Source of the DNA: JAICLK01 sp963810525
Lineage (GTDB): Bacteria; Patescibacteriota; Saccharimonadia; Saccharimonadales; UBA4665
Direction of reading: 5' to 3'
DNA length: 64,000 nt
Assembly (NCBI GenBank): GCA_963810525.1
Contig: CAWENB010000002.1
Coordinates: 124,001 to 188,000 of the forward strand
This document shows, piece by piece, positions 52,099-61,524 of the stretch. The position numbers were made by a program, and so were the translations under genes. Numbering within the stretch: position 1 is the stretch's first letter; each line of letters starts with the position of its first letter. The notes beneath the pieces were generated by a model that did not search any database, had not been told where the DNA came from, and was given only the letters and a program-made list of their open reading frames with translations.

Positions 52099-52446
52099 AT
52101 ACAATCTTACTCAAAGTCTATATCAAATTGTACTGCTGTTAAGCAATGCCCTGTTATTATTGTCCAGAAATGGGCTGATGATTTATAAATATGATATTTG
52201 ACGACAGAGCAATAACCAGTGCATAGATACCCCGTTTCCCCTCACAGGATAGTCGCTAACCTGATTTTGTGAAGTCACAGCATTGCTATTACTTGACGTT
52301 ATATTTAGCAATTTTGGCTGCACCCAGGGGGCTTGGAATCATACATTTTCTGGCGCTCAGCGGAGTAGTTACGTTTTACAGAAGGCACAATCTATGGTAT
52401 TACCAATGCTAGACATCATAGATAAAGTTTTGGAAAGAAAATAGTA
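52099..52446. other. Intergenic region with no recognised gene
   Basis: About 350 bases between two divergent orphan genes. I see no RNA gene or coding frame of note. It holds one copy of a 13-bp repeat, TCACAGCATTGCT (52275-52287), also found right after the next gene, and the inverted 8-mer AGCAATGC near 52142-52149. The promoters of both neighbours must lie here. Confidence 0.5.
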
Positions 52447-53053
52447 ATGAGTGCATTCACAGCATTTGGCCAAGAACTCGCACCGCCCGTACTGTATAAA
52501 TCGGCCACCGATCATCGAAACATCAGCCGTCAGCGCCAACAACAGCTGACCGCAACCACGCGCTTTTTATGGCAGACACTACTGCGGCCGAGTGCAGAAC
52601 AGACAGGCCGAAGTACATCTATCATTGCAGCCGGTCGCAACAGGCACAACGACTCACAGTACCTTATTGGCGCTACACTTTTCCGCCAAAACTTTATGGA
52701 CAATGCAATTGAAGGGCGACTTGCGGTTGTCGAAGTTCATAATTCTCAACCCTGCGGCGCGGCTTGCAACGCGATGTACTGTGGCCTGCTTGCAGTGGTC
52801 CACTCGTCAGCAACTCCCGATGGAATGTATGTATCGCCGTTCTTTAATTCCGGTACGAAACTTGAACGGACATTAGCACGGACACTCCAGGCTTTTCCAC
52901 GTTCCGAAATGGATAGGGAATATTTTCAAGACCAGGCTGTCGACGCAGCCGAGCTGGTTGAACCGTTTACCGCTAGGCATCAGGTATGTGTACCGCAAAT
53001 TGCCGCCGCCTTCAGACATATAGTGCAAGACGGTCGGTAATCACAGCATTGCT
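52275..53053. repeat. 13-bp direct repeat flanking the 52447 gene
   Basis: TCACAGCATTGCT occurs at 52275-52287 and again at 53041-53053, directly after the stop of the gene at 52447-53040. The two copies bracket that single orphan gene and are in the same orientation. Too short to call an attachment site with certainty. Confidence 0.4.
52447..53040 (+). CDS. Hypothetical protein
   Basis: A 197-residue protein with the segment CGAACNAMYCGLLAVVH, which holds three Cys residues and resembles nothing I can name with confidence. It seems soluble. GGAAAG lies about 9 nt before the ATG. Two copies of a 13-bp repeat lie on either side. No catalytic signature is evident. Confidence 0.6.
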   Translation: MSAFTAFGQELAPPVLYKSATDHRNISRQRQQQLTATTRFLWQTLLRPSAEQTGRSTSIIAAGRNRHNDSQYLIGATLFRQNFMDNAIEGRLAVVEVHNSQPCGAACNAMYCGLLAVVHSSATPDGMYVSPFFNSGTKLERTLARTLQAFPRSEMDREYFQDQAVDAAELVEPFTARHQVCVPQIAAAFRHIVQDGR

Positions 53054-53224
53054 TTTAATTAAACGAATGACTTATATAAGTGCATTCGAATTTACTTTCA
53101 GTTAAGCAACGATGGGATGGAACTGGTTCGTCGACTGACTTTTTTTAAAAACAAAAAACATAATTAAGCTGTTTGCTAAGTTCGAGCGGGAAAGTCAAGC
53201 TTCAAGAAACGCCAAGTGAACGGC

Positions 53225-53230
53225 TATAAT
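53225..53230 (+). promoter_or_regulatory. -10 element upstream of dnaE
   Basis: TATAAT at 53225-53230, with a weak TTCAAG-like -35 at 53201-53206 (18 bp). It ends 31 nt before ATG 53262, so dnaE has a short 5' leader, unlike the leaderless genes in this window. Confidence 0.5.
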
Positions 53231-53261
53231 AGTTAGAACATAATGGGTAACAACGGCGCGT

Positions 53262-56200
53262 ATGAGTAAGCTTTCTCCGAGTGACTATGTGCATTTACAT
53301 AATCACACGCAGTACAGTTTGTTGGATGGACTGACGAAGGTTCCGGCTTTGATAGATTATGTCAAAGGCGTCGGCATGGAAGCGGTAGCTATGACCGACC
53401 ATGGTACGCTCTCCGGCACGATTGAATTTTATAAAGAGGCCACGGCCAAGGGCGTAAAGCCGATAATCGGCATGGAAACATACGTCGCGGCACGTGCGCA
53501 CACGGACAAGGATCCGTCCAAAGACAAAGTCTACTACCACTTAATCGTGCTGGCCATGAACAACGAGGGCTACCGCAACCTTATGCGCCTGAGTACGATC
53601 GCTAACCTGGAAGGCGTTTATTACAAACCGCGAGTTGACCATGAGCTGCTACAGAAATATAACGAAGGGCTGATAATCCTGAGTGGCTGTATCGGCGGGG
53701 AAATCGGTGACAATTTACGCCAGGGACAGTATGCCAAAGCCAAAGAGGCAGCCGTATGGTACAAGAGCGTTTTTGGTGACCGCTACTATTTGGAAGTTCA
53801 GGATCACGGCCACCCCAACCACCCGAGCAAATGGGACGAGCAGGTCGAAGTAACGAAACAAACTTTTAAGCTAAGTGAAGAGCTTGCTATTCCGTGCGTG
53901 GTGACGTGCGATGCGCACTATTTAAGACACGAGGATCAAGAAGCTCATGAATTGCTGCTATGCGTGCAAACCGGCTCATTTATGAGTGACGCGAAGCGAA
54001 TGTCGCTAGCCGAATTCGAACTTCACGTGACAGATCCGAACGAAATTATCAAGCGCTGGGGCAAGGACCACCCGGACGTCATCACCAACTCGCGCGCCAT
54101 TGCCGATCGCTGCAAAGTAACGATTGAGCTCGGCAAGATTCTCATTCCGAAATTCCCAGTACCTAAAGGCGAGGACGAAAAGAGCTATCTGCACAAGCTC
54201 GTGTGGCGGGGCTTAGCCTGGCGATATTGCGACATCAGCGCCGAGGAACGCGACAAACTGTCGATTTCTGAAGCCCGCAAAAAATTAAAACCGGAAATCA
54301 TCGAACGCGCCGAATACGAGCTCGGCATCATGGATTCCATGGGATACAATGGCTACTTTTTAATCGTGCAGGACTTCATGAACTGGGGCAAGGACCAGGG
54401 CATAGTGTTCGGCCCGGGGCGCGGTTCGGCGGCCGGCTCGATCGTAGCCTATGCCATTCGTATCACTGAAATCGAGCCGCTTGGCTATAGTTTGATGTTC
54501 GAACGCTTCCTTAACCCCGGTCGTATTAGCATGCCCGATATCGATATCGATATCCAGGACACACGCCGCGATGAGGTCATTCAGTATTGCGTAGGAAAGT
54601 ACGGCGCCGATCGTGTGGCCAATATTGTTACATTTGGCCGGATGGCGGCCCGTAACGCGGTACGGGATGTAGCCCGGGTACTACAAGTCGCCTACGCCGA
54701 AGCTGACCGGCTAGCCAAGATGATTCCGCCGCCGGTACAGGGCCGGCACATACCGCTCAAAACGTCGATACAAGAAGATACGGACTTGAAACGCGAATAT
54801 GAAACTAATGAGACGGCCAAACGGGTGTTCGACTTGGCTACGCAGCTCGAGGGCACGGTTCGAAGCCACGGCATACACGCCGCCGGCGTTGTAATTGCGC
54901 CTGATGATATCGTGAAGTTCGTTCCACTGGAAATTGCCCAAAAGGGCGTCGTATCAACACAATACCCGATGGGCCCGGTCGAAGAGCTGGGATTGCTCAA
55001 AATGGACTTTCTCGGACTTTCCAACCTAACGATACTTAACAACGCCCTGCGCATAATTCGCAAGGTATACCAAAACGACATCGTGCTAGGAGGCATCCCA
55101 AACGACGACGATAAGACGTTTGAGTTGTTTCGGGTTGGCGATACGACCGGGGTATTTCAGTTTGAATCGGCCGGCATGAAACGATACTTGCGCGAGCTCA
55201 AGCCAACCGAATTCGCGGATCTCATTGCCATGAATGCGCTATATCGGCCGGGCCCGATGGCGGAGATTCCACGCTTTATTGAAGGCAAAAACCATGCGGA
55301 CGCAGTCGCGTATCTGCACAAATCGCTGGAGCCTATCTTGCAAGACACCTATGGAGTCATGGTCTATCAGGAGCAGATTATTAAGCTGCTGCAGTTGGTT
55401 GCCGGCTATAGTCCGGGCGAAGCTGACCTGGTACGTAAGGCCATCGGAAAGAAAAAGCGCGACATCATGAAGGCGGAGGAGCCAAAGTTCATCGAGGGCT
55501 GCAAACGCCAGGGCCTCACCGCAGCACAGGCCAAGCAACTCTGGGCGCAAATCCAGCCGTTCGCCGATTATTCATTCAACAAAGCGCACGCCACGTGCTA
55601 CGCCCAAATCGCCTATTGGACGGCGTACCTGAAGGCGCATTACCCGTCAGCCTTTATGGCGGCGCTGATGACGAGCGATTACGACGACACCGACCGTTTG
55701 GCAATCGAGATAACTGAATGTAAGCACATGGGTATCGACGTGCTGCCTCCCGACGTCAATGAATCGTTCGTAGAGTTTGCGGTCGTGCCCGAAACCAACC
55801 AGATCCGCTTTGGCATGAATGCGATAAAAAATGTCGGCACGGGCGCCGTAGAAGAAATCCTGCGGGCCCGCGAGGAAGGGAAGTTCGAGAATCTCGAGGA
55901 TTTCTTTACGCGCGTATCAACACGCATTGTAAACCGTAAGGCGCTGGAAAGCCTGGTAAAAGCCGGCGCGTTCGATCGTTTTGGAGTTCGTGATTTGCTG
56001 CTCCATAATCTTGATACGCTTCTCGCATTCGGTTCCCGTGTGCAAAAGGACGCCCAGAGCGGTCAAACAGACTTGTTCGGTAACGTCATAGAAGATGTGG
56101 CGGTCGTTAAACCGCAACTCAAGCTCGACGAGGCCGCTCCCAAGATTAACCAGCACGAACAGCTCACTTGGGAACGCGAACTTCTCGGCTTGTATTTGAG

Positions 56201-56885
56201 CAGGCATCCGCTTGAACTGTATGAAAATTTCCTGAGCGAACAATCGATGCCGATTAATGACCTAAAGCCCGAACATGACGGCAAATCGGTGAGCGTTGGC
56301 GGTGCGATATCCGATATTCGGGAAATTACCACAAAGAACGGCCAAAAGATGGCGTTTATCAAAATCGAAGATCAGTTCGGTGAGGTTGAAATTATTCTGT
56401 TTCCGAACAGCTATCAGCGGACGCTCGGACTGTGGGAGCGGGACCGCGTCGTACTGGTGCGCGGTAAAGTCTCCGCCAAAGACCGTGACGGTAACATAGG
56501 GCAGGAAGTTAAGGTAATGGTCGATGACGCGCGGGAAGTCACACACGAACAGGCATCCAGCTATCAGCCGACTGGTAAAAAACTAAAGCTTCCAGGCGCA
56601 AAAAAATCTTCTACCACAACCGCCAGCGTGAAGTTGAATGCGACGAGTACCATCAAGAGCCCGCCTAAAATCTATATCCGTCTGCCCGACACCAAGGACC
56701 AGCAATTATTACTGACCCTCAAAGCCACTATCGATGAAAACCACGGTCCGACCGATGTAGTGCTCGTACTCGGCGACGGCGATTCTAAACAAATTATTAA
56801 GCTGCCGAGTGGAGTGCAAGAAACTCCCGAGACACTATCGGCCTTTAGTGAGCTCGTCGGCTCAGCCAACGTTAAAGTCCACTAA
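53262..56885 (+). CDS. dnaE: DNA polymerase III alpha subunit
   Basis: A 1207-residue DnaE: N-terminal PHP domain (HLHNHTQYSLLDG, EAVAMTDHGTLSG), palm motif GPGRGSAAGSIVAYA and PDIDIDIQDTRRDEV (the catalytic Asp pair), tandem helix-hairpin-helix region (YSFNKAHATCYA) and C-terminal OB domain (VGGAISDIREITTKNGQ). It is the replicative polymerase. No intein or frameshift seen. Upstream region 53041-53261 carries a TATAAT. Confidence 0.97.
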   Translation: MSKLSPSDYVHLHNHTQYSLLDGLTKVPALIDYVKGVGMEAVAMTDHGTLSGTIEFYKEATAKGVKPIIGMETYVAARAHTDKDPSKDKVYYHLIVLAMNNEGYRNLMRLSTIANLEGVYYKPRVDHELLQKYNEGLIILSGCIGGEIGDNLRQGQYAKAKEAAVWYKSVFGDRYYLEVQDHGHPNHPSKWDEQVEVTKQTFKLSEELAIPCVVTCDAHYLRHEDQEAHELLLCVQTGSFMSDAKRMSLAEFELHVTDPNEIIKRWGKDHPDVITNSRAIADRCKVTIELGKILIPKFPVPKGEDEKSYLHKLVWRGLAWRYCDISAEERDKLSISEARKKLKPEIIERAEYELGIMDSMGYNGYFLIVQDFMNWGKDQGIVFGPGRGSAAGSIVAYAIRITEIEPLGYSLMFERFLNPGRISMPDIDIDIQDTRRDEVIQYCVGKYGADRVANIVTFGRMAARNAVRDVARVLQVAYAEADRLAKMIPPPVQGRHIPLKTSIQEDTDLKREYETNETAKRVFDLATQLEGTVRSHGIHAAGVVIAPDDIVKFVPLEIAQKGVVSTQYPMGPVEELGLLKMDFLGLSNLTILNNALRIIRKVYQNDIVLGGIPNDDDKTFELFRVGDTTGVFQFESAGMKRYLRELKPTEFADLIAMNALYRPGPMAEIPRFIEGKNHADAVAYLHKSLEPILQDTYGVMVYQEQIIKLLQLVAGYSPGEADLVRKAIGKKKRDIMKAEEPKFIEGCKRQGLTAAQAKQLWAQIQPFADYSFNKAHATCYAQIAYWTAYLKAHYPSAFMAALMTSDYDDTDRLAIEITECKHMGIDVLPPDVNESFVEFAVVPETNQIRFGMNAIKNVGTGAVEEILRAREEGKFENLEDFFTRVSTRIVNRKALESLVKAGAFDRFGVRDLLLHNLDTLLAFGSRVQKDAQSGQTDLFGNVIEDVAVVKPQLKLDEAAPKINQHEQLTWERELLGLYLSRHPLELYENFLSEQSMPINDLKPEHDGKSVSVGGAISDIREITTKNGQKMAFIKIEDQFGEVEIILFPNSYQRTLGLWERDRVVLVRGKVSAKDRDGNIGQEVKVMVDDAREVTHEQASSYQPTGKKLKLPGAKKSSTTTASVKLNATSTIKSPPKIYIRLPDTKDQQLLLTLKATIDENHGPTDVVLVLGDGDSKQIIKLPSGVQETPETLSAFSELVGSANVKVH

Positions 56886-56949
56886 TGAGAAATGACGTCA
56901 TGAGTCTTACGGACTAGCTCGCGAGGCAACTATACCTTCAAAGCTAAGT

Positions 56950-56978
56950 TTGACTTAATACTCTCATCATGCTATAGT
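56950..56978 (+). promoter_or_regulatory. Promoter with full -35/-10 and leaderless start
   Basis: TTGACT (56950-56955), 17-bp spacer, TATAGT (56973-56978), then 7 nt to ATG 56986. This is the clearest complete promoter in the window and shows that the -10-to-ATG spacing of 7 nt goes with a correctly placed -35. Confidence 0.65.
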
Positions 56979-56985
56979 TAGTTAT

Positions 56986-57729
56986 ATGTTTCCCCGCCGA
57001 ACTCAGTACGGCGCGCGCGAGGTACCACCGAAACGTTTTCGTCTCCGTCATCGCCCTGAAGACCAAAGTGAGGCCGCCTCGTTGCCAACTTCTGCCGGTC
57101 GGTTAGCGTTGACCAATGAGGCGACGCAACACGATCGAGATAAACACATACCACCTGGAATTCTGACCATGGAAGAGTTCGAAGATTGGGGAAGGGATCA
57201 AGGGTATGCGCACGGAAAACGCGGCACTTTCCTGGCTGAAGACGGGAATTCCTACTTATATATTAAAAGGCGTTCGCTCAGCATTCCGAAAATAGAAGAC
57301 GTTGCTCCAGCCCTAGCTATGGTACGTTACCTTACGGCCGCAGGTATTCTCCATCCGGACACGCAGTGGGGAGTATATGAACGAGACAGCGAGGCTCACC
57401 GCTACCAGTTATTCGCGGTATCACCCCGCCTACATAACATTGGACAATATGTTCCCCCGGATGGCTCATCCATATTTTCAGCCAGAGCCTTTTTACCTGA
57501 GTGGTGTCGTCGGGTAGATCCCGCCTATCTGCCGACTGAGCCTTGCCCATGGAATGAAACAATACCTGCCGGTTCACCCGTAGGTGTTCTGAACCTTGCT
57601 GAAGCAAGTCAGTATGATAACTGGGCTTATGACGATAATGGCATGCTATACCCTATAGATGTCGAAGTTATTGATATACATTCGCATCTCGACAGAGTGC
57701 ACGCTTGGTATGATGCCAGTCAAGTATGA
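56986..57729 (+). CDS. Hypothetical protein, possible kinase-like fold
   Basis: A 247-residue protein. Its C-terminal part reads NWAYDDNGMLYPIDVEVID, which has the layout of a kinase catalytic-loop/DFG-type region (Asn-x-x-x, then a strand ending in IDxE), and an upstream SYLYIKRR could be an ATP-binding Lys. The Gly-rich loop is not clear. Function not assigned; the kinase-like call is a weak inference. Its promoter lies just upstream at 56950-56978. Confidence 0.5.
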   Translation: MFPRRTQYGAREVPPKRFRLRHRPEDQSEAASLPTSAGRLALTNEATQHDRDKHIPPGILTMEEFEDWGRDQGYAHGKRGTFLAEDGNSYLYIKRRSLSIPKIEDVAPALAMVRYLTAAGILHPDTQWGVYERDSEAHRYQLFAVSPRLHNIGQYVPPDGSSIFSARAFLPEWCRRVDPAYLPTEPCPWNETIPAGSPVGVLNLAEASQYDNWAYDDNGMLYPIDVEVIDIHSHLDRVHAWYDASQV

Positions 57730-57775
57730 GAGAGAGGTAGTCACCTTGTTTATCAGGTATGCCCTGTCAAATAGG

Positions 57776-58260
57776 TTAGGCGACTAAATCTGAACCCTCA
57801 AGCGAGTTAATCCACTCCGAGCGGTCGAGTAAGCCGCGATCGGTAAGAAATATACTGGCACAACATGAGCCTTTTCGGGCGGCGGGCATCAACGTCATGG
57901 GGTCGTTCGTCCATTTTTGTTCGACGTATTTTGTCTGCGTGGTATTTGCTTTCAAGATATCGGGCTGCGAATCGCCCACAAGTTCCATTTCAATATCCAT
58001 CAGAAAAATATCATACTGTTGCGACGTTGGAACATGATGCCGAGAAACCGCGTTGGCTCGGCATCGCAACCGAGCTTTATATTGCAGATCCGCCGAGCGC
58101 ATACTTCGGGTATTTCACCTGGGTGCAGTGATGTGGCCGGCAAGCCCCATGAACCACGCAAATCAGGATCATCGTCAGGCCTTTTAACCACGAGAAATTC
58201 GTTATCTTGCGAAGATCGCTTTAATATAACCGCAACCGTGTATTTAACATCCTTGTTCAC
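57776..58260 (-). pseudogene. Frameshifted Nudix-like gene
   Basis: Two frames on the minus strand join into one protein: KDVKYTVAVILKRSSQDN, GSWGLPATSLHPGEIPEV and FQRRNSMIFF end at TGA 58002-58000, then another frame continues LMDIEMELVGDSQPDIL to stop 57776. A T5 run (58008-58004) at the join makes a one-base change, or a -1 ribosomal slip, sufficient to connect them. The Nudix box is degenerate (ARRICNIKLG instead of REUxEExGU), so even when intact it may not hydrolyse. Alternatively this is an assembly error in a homopolymer. Confidence 0.6.
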
Positions 58261-58283
58261 GGCACGAAATTATAACACACCAT

Positions 58284-59210
58284 CTAGCGTATCAGCCCGG
58301 CGCTACGGCTCAGGATAAAGCTAAGCATAGCAATACTCATAATGACGACATCGAGCGCACGGTGCTTGATGATAAATTGCTCGCTATTTGATACCATGCG
58401 GCGCCAGGCCATCACATGGCGGGCGATAAGCCACAATACTGCGGTGGTGCCGAATATCGAGATAGCAAAGAGAACCCACGAGGTATTGCCGGTTAAGAGC
58501 TGGATACGTGCAAAACGCTCCGAACCGGGCTGCACGCCGGCTTGCGCAGGCGACGTATTGGCTATTGTCGGCCCCTCAGATGTTTTGGTTGCCGCCCCAA
58601 GTACGCTGCCGGCAGGTTCACCGTACATGGCGACGATTATAGTCTCTGGGCCGTTGCCCTGATAATTCGGCGAGTCAGCGATACCGAAGCCGACTTGCGA
58701 ATAGGCGGCGTTGAGAATATTGGCACGATGCTCCTGGCTGTGCATCCAACCGTTCAAGACAGCATTGCTCGAGGAAAAACCATATGCCAAGTTTTCCCCG
58801 GCGGCCGCATATTGATAACCGGCAGTCGTCATAAATGTCCACGGCGTTTTGCCATCGGGAGTAATGTGCGACCAGTAATTACGCGCGGCCATATCGTTGG
58901 CTTTGGTCTGCGCAGCGGTCATTAAATCGCTGTCCAGTACCAGTGGCCCTTCGTGATGACTCTGCCGCTGAGCGTTCGTGTCAATGAGGAGTTGGGGGCT
59001 ACTTACATCAGTCGCAAAACCCAAAACACTCGTGTGTTGATGCGACCAGAAAGCATTTGTCCAGAGGCTGGCAGCGACAATGAGTACAAGCGGTAAATAG
59101 GGGAGGTACGGTTTCGCATAATGCTTGGTCGGCCGGTGATGCGCCCCAACGCGTCTTTTGTGGTGGATGGTCGTACTTGGTTTTGGTTTGGATTTAGCTA
59201 CGAGTACCAT
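58284..59210 (-). CDS. CAP-domain (SCP/PR1/YkwD) membrane-associated protein
   Basis: A 308-residue protein: cytosolic basic N-terminus (KPKPSTTIHHKRR), a membrane helix near residues 38-58, then a CAP domain (AAARNYWSHITPDGKTPWTFMTTAGY, AGENLAYGF, MHSQEHRANILN, VGFGIA) and C-terminal helices (about 240-260 and 285-305). CAP proteins act outside the cell in wall or host interaction; the precise role is unknown. TATACT lies upstream on the minus strand near 59243. Good CAP motif match. Confidence 0.87.
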   Translation of the reverse strand: MVLVAKSKPKPSTTIHHKRRVGAHHRPTKHYAKPYLPYLPLVLIVAASLWTNAFWSHQHTSVLGFATDVSSPQLLIDTNAQRQSHHEGPLVLDSDLMTAAQTKANDMAARNYWSHITPDGKTPWTFMTTAGYQYAAAGENLAYGFSSSNAVLNGWMHSQEHRANILNAAYSQVGFGIADSPNYQGNGPETIIVAMYGEPAGSVLGAATKTSEGPTIANTSPAQAGVQPGSERFARIQLLTGNTSWVLFAISIFGTTAVLWLIARHVMAWRRMVSNSEQFIIKHRALDVVIMSIAMLSFILSRSAGLIR

Positions 59211-59264
59211 AATGTTTTTCTTTTCTGGTTATGCCATAAAGTATACCATAACCATAAACTATTG

Positions 59265-59777
59265 CTAATGTAGCCGCCCGGGATAGCGGCAGTGGTACAT
59301 GGCCATGGCGGCAGCTTGCACAACGTTGAACGACTCTTTATTGCCAAGCATTGGAATCTCTACGGCAAAGTCACAGGCGTTGAGTACATCCGGTTCAAGG
59401 CCTTCGACTTCACGGCCAACTACGATCGCAACTTTATCCGGCGGCTGAAAATCAGGTAAAGGTATAGCGGATCGCACTTGCTCGAGTGCGGCTACCGTGA
59501 AATCCTTTGCCTTAAGTTCGCGGATGGTTGTATGGACGTCTTTTGCGTGTTCCCAAGCTACGAAGTCTTCGGCGCCAAGCGCCGTTTTGTGGATTTGCCG
59601 GCCAATTTTTGCGGCTTCGTGGGGCAAACGCGAATCGTCAGCCATGGCGGGGTAAGGCGTATAGCCGGTCAGATATATCCTATCGACGCCAAGTCCATCA
59701 ACCGTTCGAAGCAAAGAACCAACATTGTGGCAACTTCGAAGATTATGGGTAATCAGAATAATTTCCCGCACATTCAT
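59265..59777 (-). CDS. SpoU/TrmH-family RNA 2'-O-methyltransferase
   Basis: A 170-residue protein with SPOUT/TrmH features: N-terminal NLRSCHNVGSLLRTVDGLGVD, AIVVGREVEGLEPDVL (SAM-binding knot region), and IPMLGNKESFNVVQAAAMAMY close to the KESLNVSxAAAI motif. It should methylate a 2'-hydroxyl in tRNA or rRNA, target unknown. It diverges from pilB. Confidence 0.85.
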   Translation of the reverse strand: MNVREIILITHNLRSCHNVGSLLRTVDGLGVDRIYLTGYTPYPAMADDSRLPHEAAKIGRQIHKTALGAEDFVAWEHAKDVHTTIRELKAKDFTVAALEQVRSAIPLPDFQPPDKVAIVVGREVEGLEPDVLNACDFAVEIPMLGNKESFNVVQAAAMAMYHCRYPGRLH

Positions 59778-59903
59778 TATGGTAACTTATGACCGCGTAC
59801 TAGCACTAGCAAGCTACATCGATTTCAGTCATTTAGAAACTCGGAGCTAGGTTAATTGATAATGCTCGGTAATCGGGCGTTTTTAAATAAATCCGCTTGC
59901 GGT

Positions 59904-59909
59904 TATAAT
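59904..59909 (+). promoter_or_regulatory. -10 element of pilB
   Basis: TATAAT at 59904-59909 ends 7 nt before ATG 59917. An earlier in-frame ATG at 59908 lies inside the hexamer and is therefore not a likely start. Confidence 0.55.
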
Positions 59910-59916
59910 GACTGGC

Positions 59917-61524
59917 ATGAGTGAAGATGCCCGGCTGGACGAGGAGCGGGCGACAGAACGTCGCGCGCAGCTATTGCGGTTTAACTATACCAACACGTCG
60001 CAGATCACGAATAAGATCCTGTATCCACACATACTGCCTAAAGAAGAGTTGTACCGTTTGCGGATCATACCGATTCAAGCCGATAAAAGCAACATTCATT
60101 TCGGCATCACGACAACGACCTCACAGCAAACCATGAACGGTCTTATTCAGCGGTTCGCCGATCAGCGCGTAACGTTTGCGTTAATTTCCGACACCGGCTT
60201 CCGCGATTATATGCACCTGTACGATCCGCCCAAGCAGGTCGTGTACCAGGATATTGCGCTGAACACCGCCGGTACCCAGGAGCTTGTCCAAAACGTTTCC
60301 AACGTACTCGAACAAGTGCGGGCCGATGACATGCTGGCGTATCTCGTTAACCAGGCGCATCAGCTCGGTTCATCGGACATCCACATTGAAACTCAGCCGG
60401 ATTTCGTACGCATCAGACTCCGGATTGACGGTGTTTTGCACCCGATCGCCCATCTCACTAATGAAAAATACCGCATATTGCTTTCGGCCATTGCCAGTGC
60501 CGGCAACGTGTCGACTTCGAGTGATGAAGCCCAACAGGGACACATTGCCCAGCGAATTCATATGGCCGACGGTCACAACGTCGACGTGAATGTTCGTCTC
60601 GAAACCGTTCCCACTATAAATGGCATGGACGTGGTGATGCGTTTGTTTAACATGGAAGCAAGCATGTACACGCTTGATCGGCTCGGCTTGAGCCCGCAGG
60701 AACGTAAGGTCGTCGATGATATTATCGACAAGCCGAGCGGTCTGGTTATGGCCGTCGGTCCGACCGGCTCCGGAAAAACCACCACACTCTACTCCATGCT
60801 CAATACGTTAAACTCGGAAGACAAAAAGATCATTACGATTGAAGACCCGGTTGAATTCCAATTTCCCGGCATCACGCAAATTTCGGTGCGCTCCAGCGAG
60901 AAGGGGAATGACGAGTCGTTTGCAGCCAAACTGCGGGCCGTGCTCAGGCTTGACCCGGACATCGTAATGGTTGGTGAGATCCGGGACAGCGACACGGCGC
61001 GCACTGCCCTGCAGGCTTCTCTGACCGGACATCTGGTGCTCAGTACCTTTCATGCCTCAAGCGCGTCGGCCGCACTGACCCGGCTCATGGACGTGATTGG
61101 CCAGAACCCATTGTTCGTTGCGGCAATTCGTTTGGTTATGGCGCAACGTCTTGTAAGACGTCTTGATGACACCACTAAGCAAGTCTATCAGCCCGATGAG
61201 CAGACCATGATCAAATTGCGCCAGGTCGTCGACAGCCTGCCCGAATCGGTTGAGCGGCCAAACCTCGATAATTTGCAGCTCTATAAACCCGGCAGTTCCT
61301 CTGAAAATCCGTACGGCTTCCGTGGTCAGTTGGCCATTCGCGAGCAATTCATAATGACCGGCGAAATCCGGCAGCTGCTCGAAACGGCCAAAATCGTACT
61401 ATCTTCGCAGGAGATCGAAGCCGCGGCCGTCCGCAGCGGCATGCGCACCATGCTGCAGGATGGCGTTCTAAAGGCCCTGGCCGGCCAGACGACGCTCGAA
61501 GAAGTCTATCGCGTCGTAGGCTAA
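59917..61524 (+). CDS. pilB: GspE/PilB-type secretion and pilus ATPase
   Basis: A 535-residue AAA+ ATPase: N-terminal domain (about residues 1-140), then Walker A VGPTGSGKTTTLYSML (about residue 281), Asp box and Walker B (LRLDPDIVMVGEIRD), His box (GHLVLSTFHASS) and a C-terminal domain. It powers type IV pilus extension or type II secretion. Together with the prepilin-like genes at 37.9-40.0 kb it suggests a type IV pilus system. Leaderless start inferred. Confidence 0.92.
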   Translation: MSEDARLDEERATERRAQLLRFNYTNTSQITNKILYPHILPKEELYRLRIIPIQADKSNIHFGITTTTSQQTMNGLIQRFADQRVTFALISDTGFRDYMHLYDPPKQVVYQDIALNTAGTQELVQNVSNVLEQVRADDMLAYLVNQAHQLGSSDIHIETQPDFVRIRLRIDGVLHPIAHLTNEKYRILLSAIASAGNVSTSSDEAQQGHIAQRIHMADGHNVDVNVRLETVPTINGMDVVMRLFNMEASMYTLDRLGLSPQERKVVDDIIDKPSGLVMAVGPTGSGKTTTLYSMLNTLNSEDKKIITIEDPVEFQFPGITQISVRSSEKGNDESFAAKLRAVLRLDPDIVMVGEIRDSDTARTALQASLTGHLVLSTFHASSASAALTRLMDVIGQNPLFVAAIRLVMAQRLVRRLDDTTKQVYQPDEQTMIKLRQVVDSLPESVERPNLDNLQLYKPGSSSENPYGFRGQLAIREQFIMTGEIRQLLETAKIVLSSQEIEAAAVRSGMRTMLQDGVLKALAGQTTLEEVYRVVG

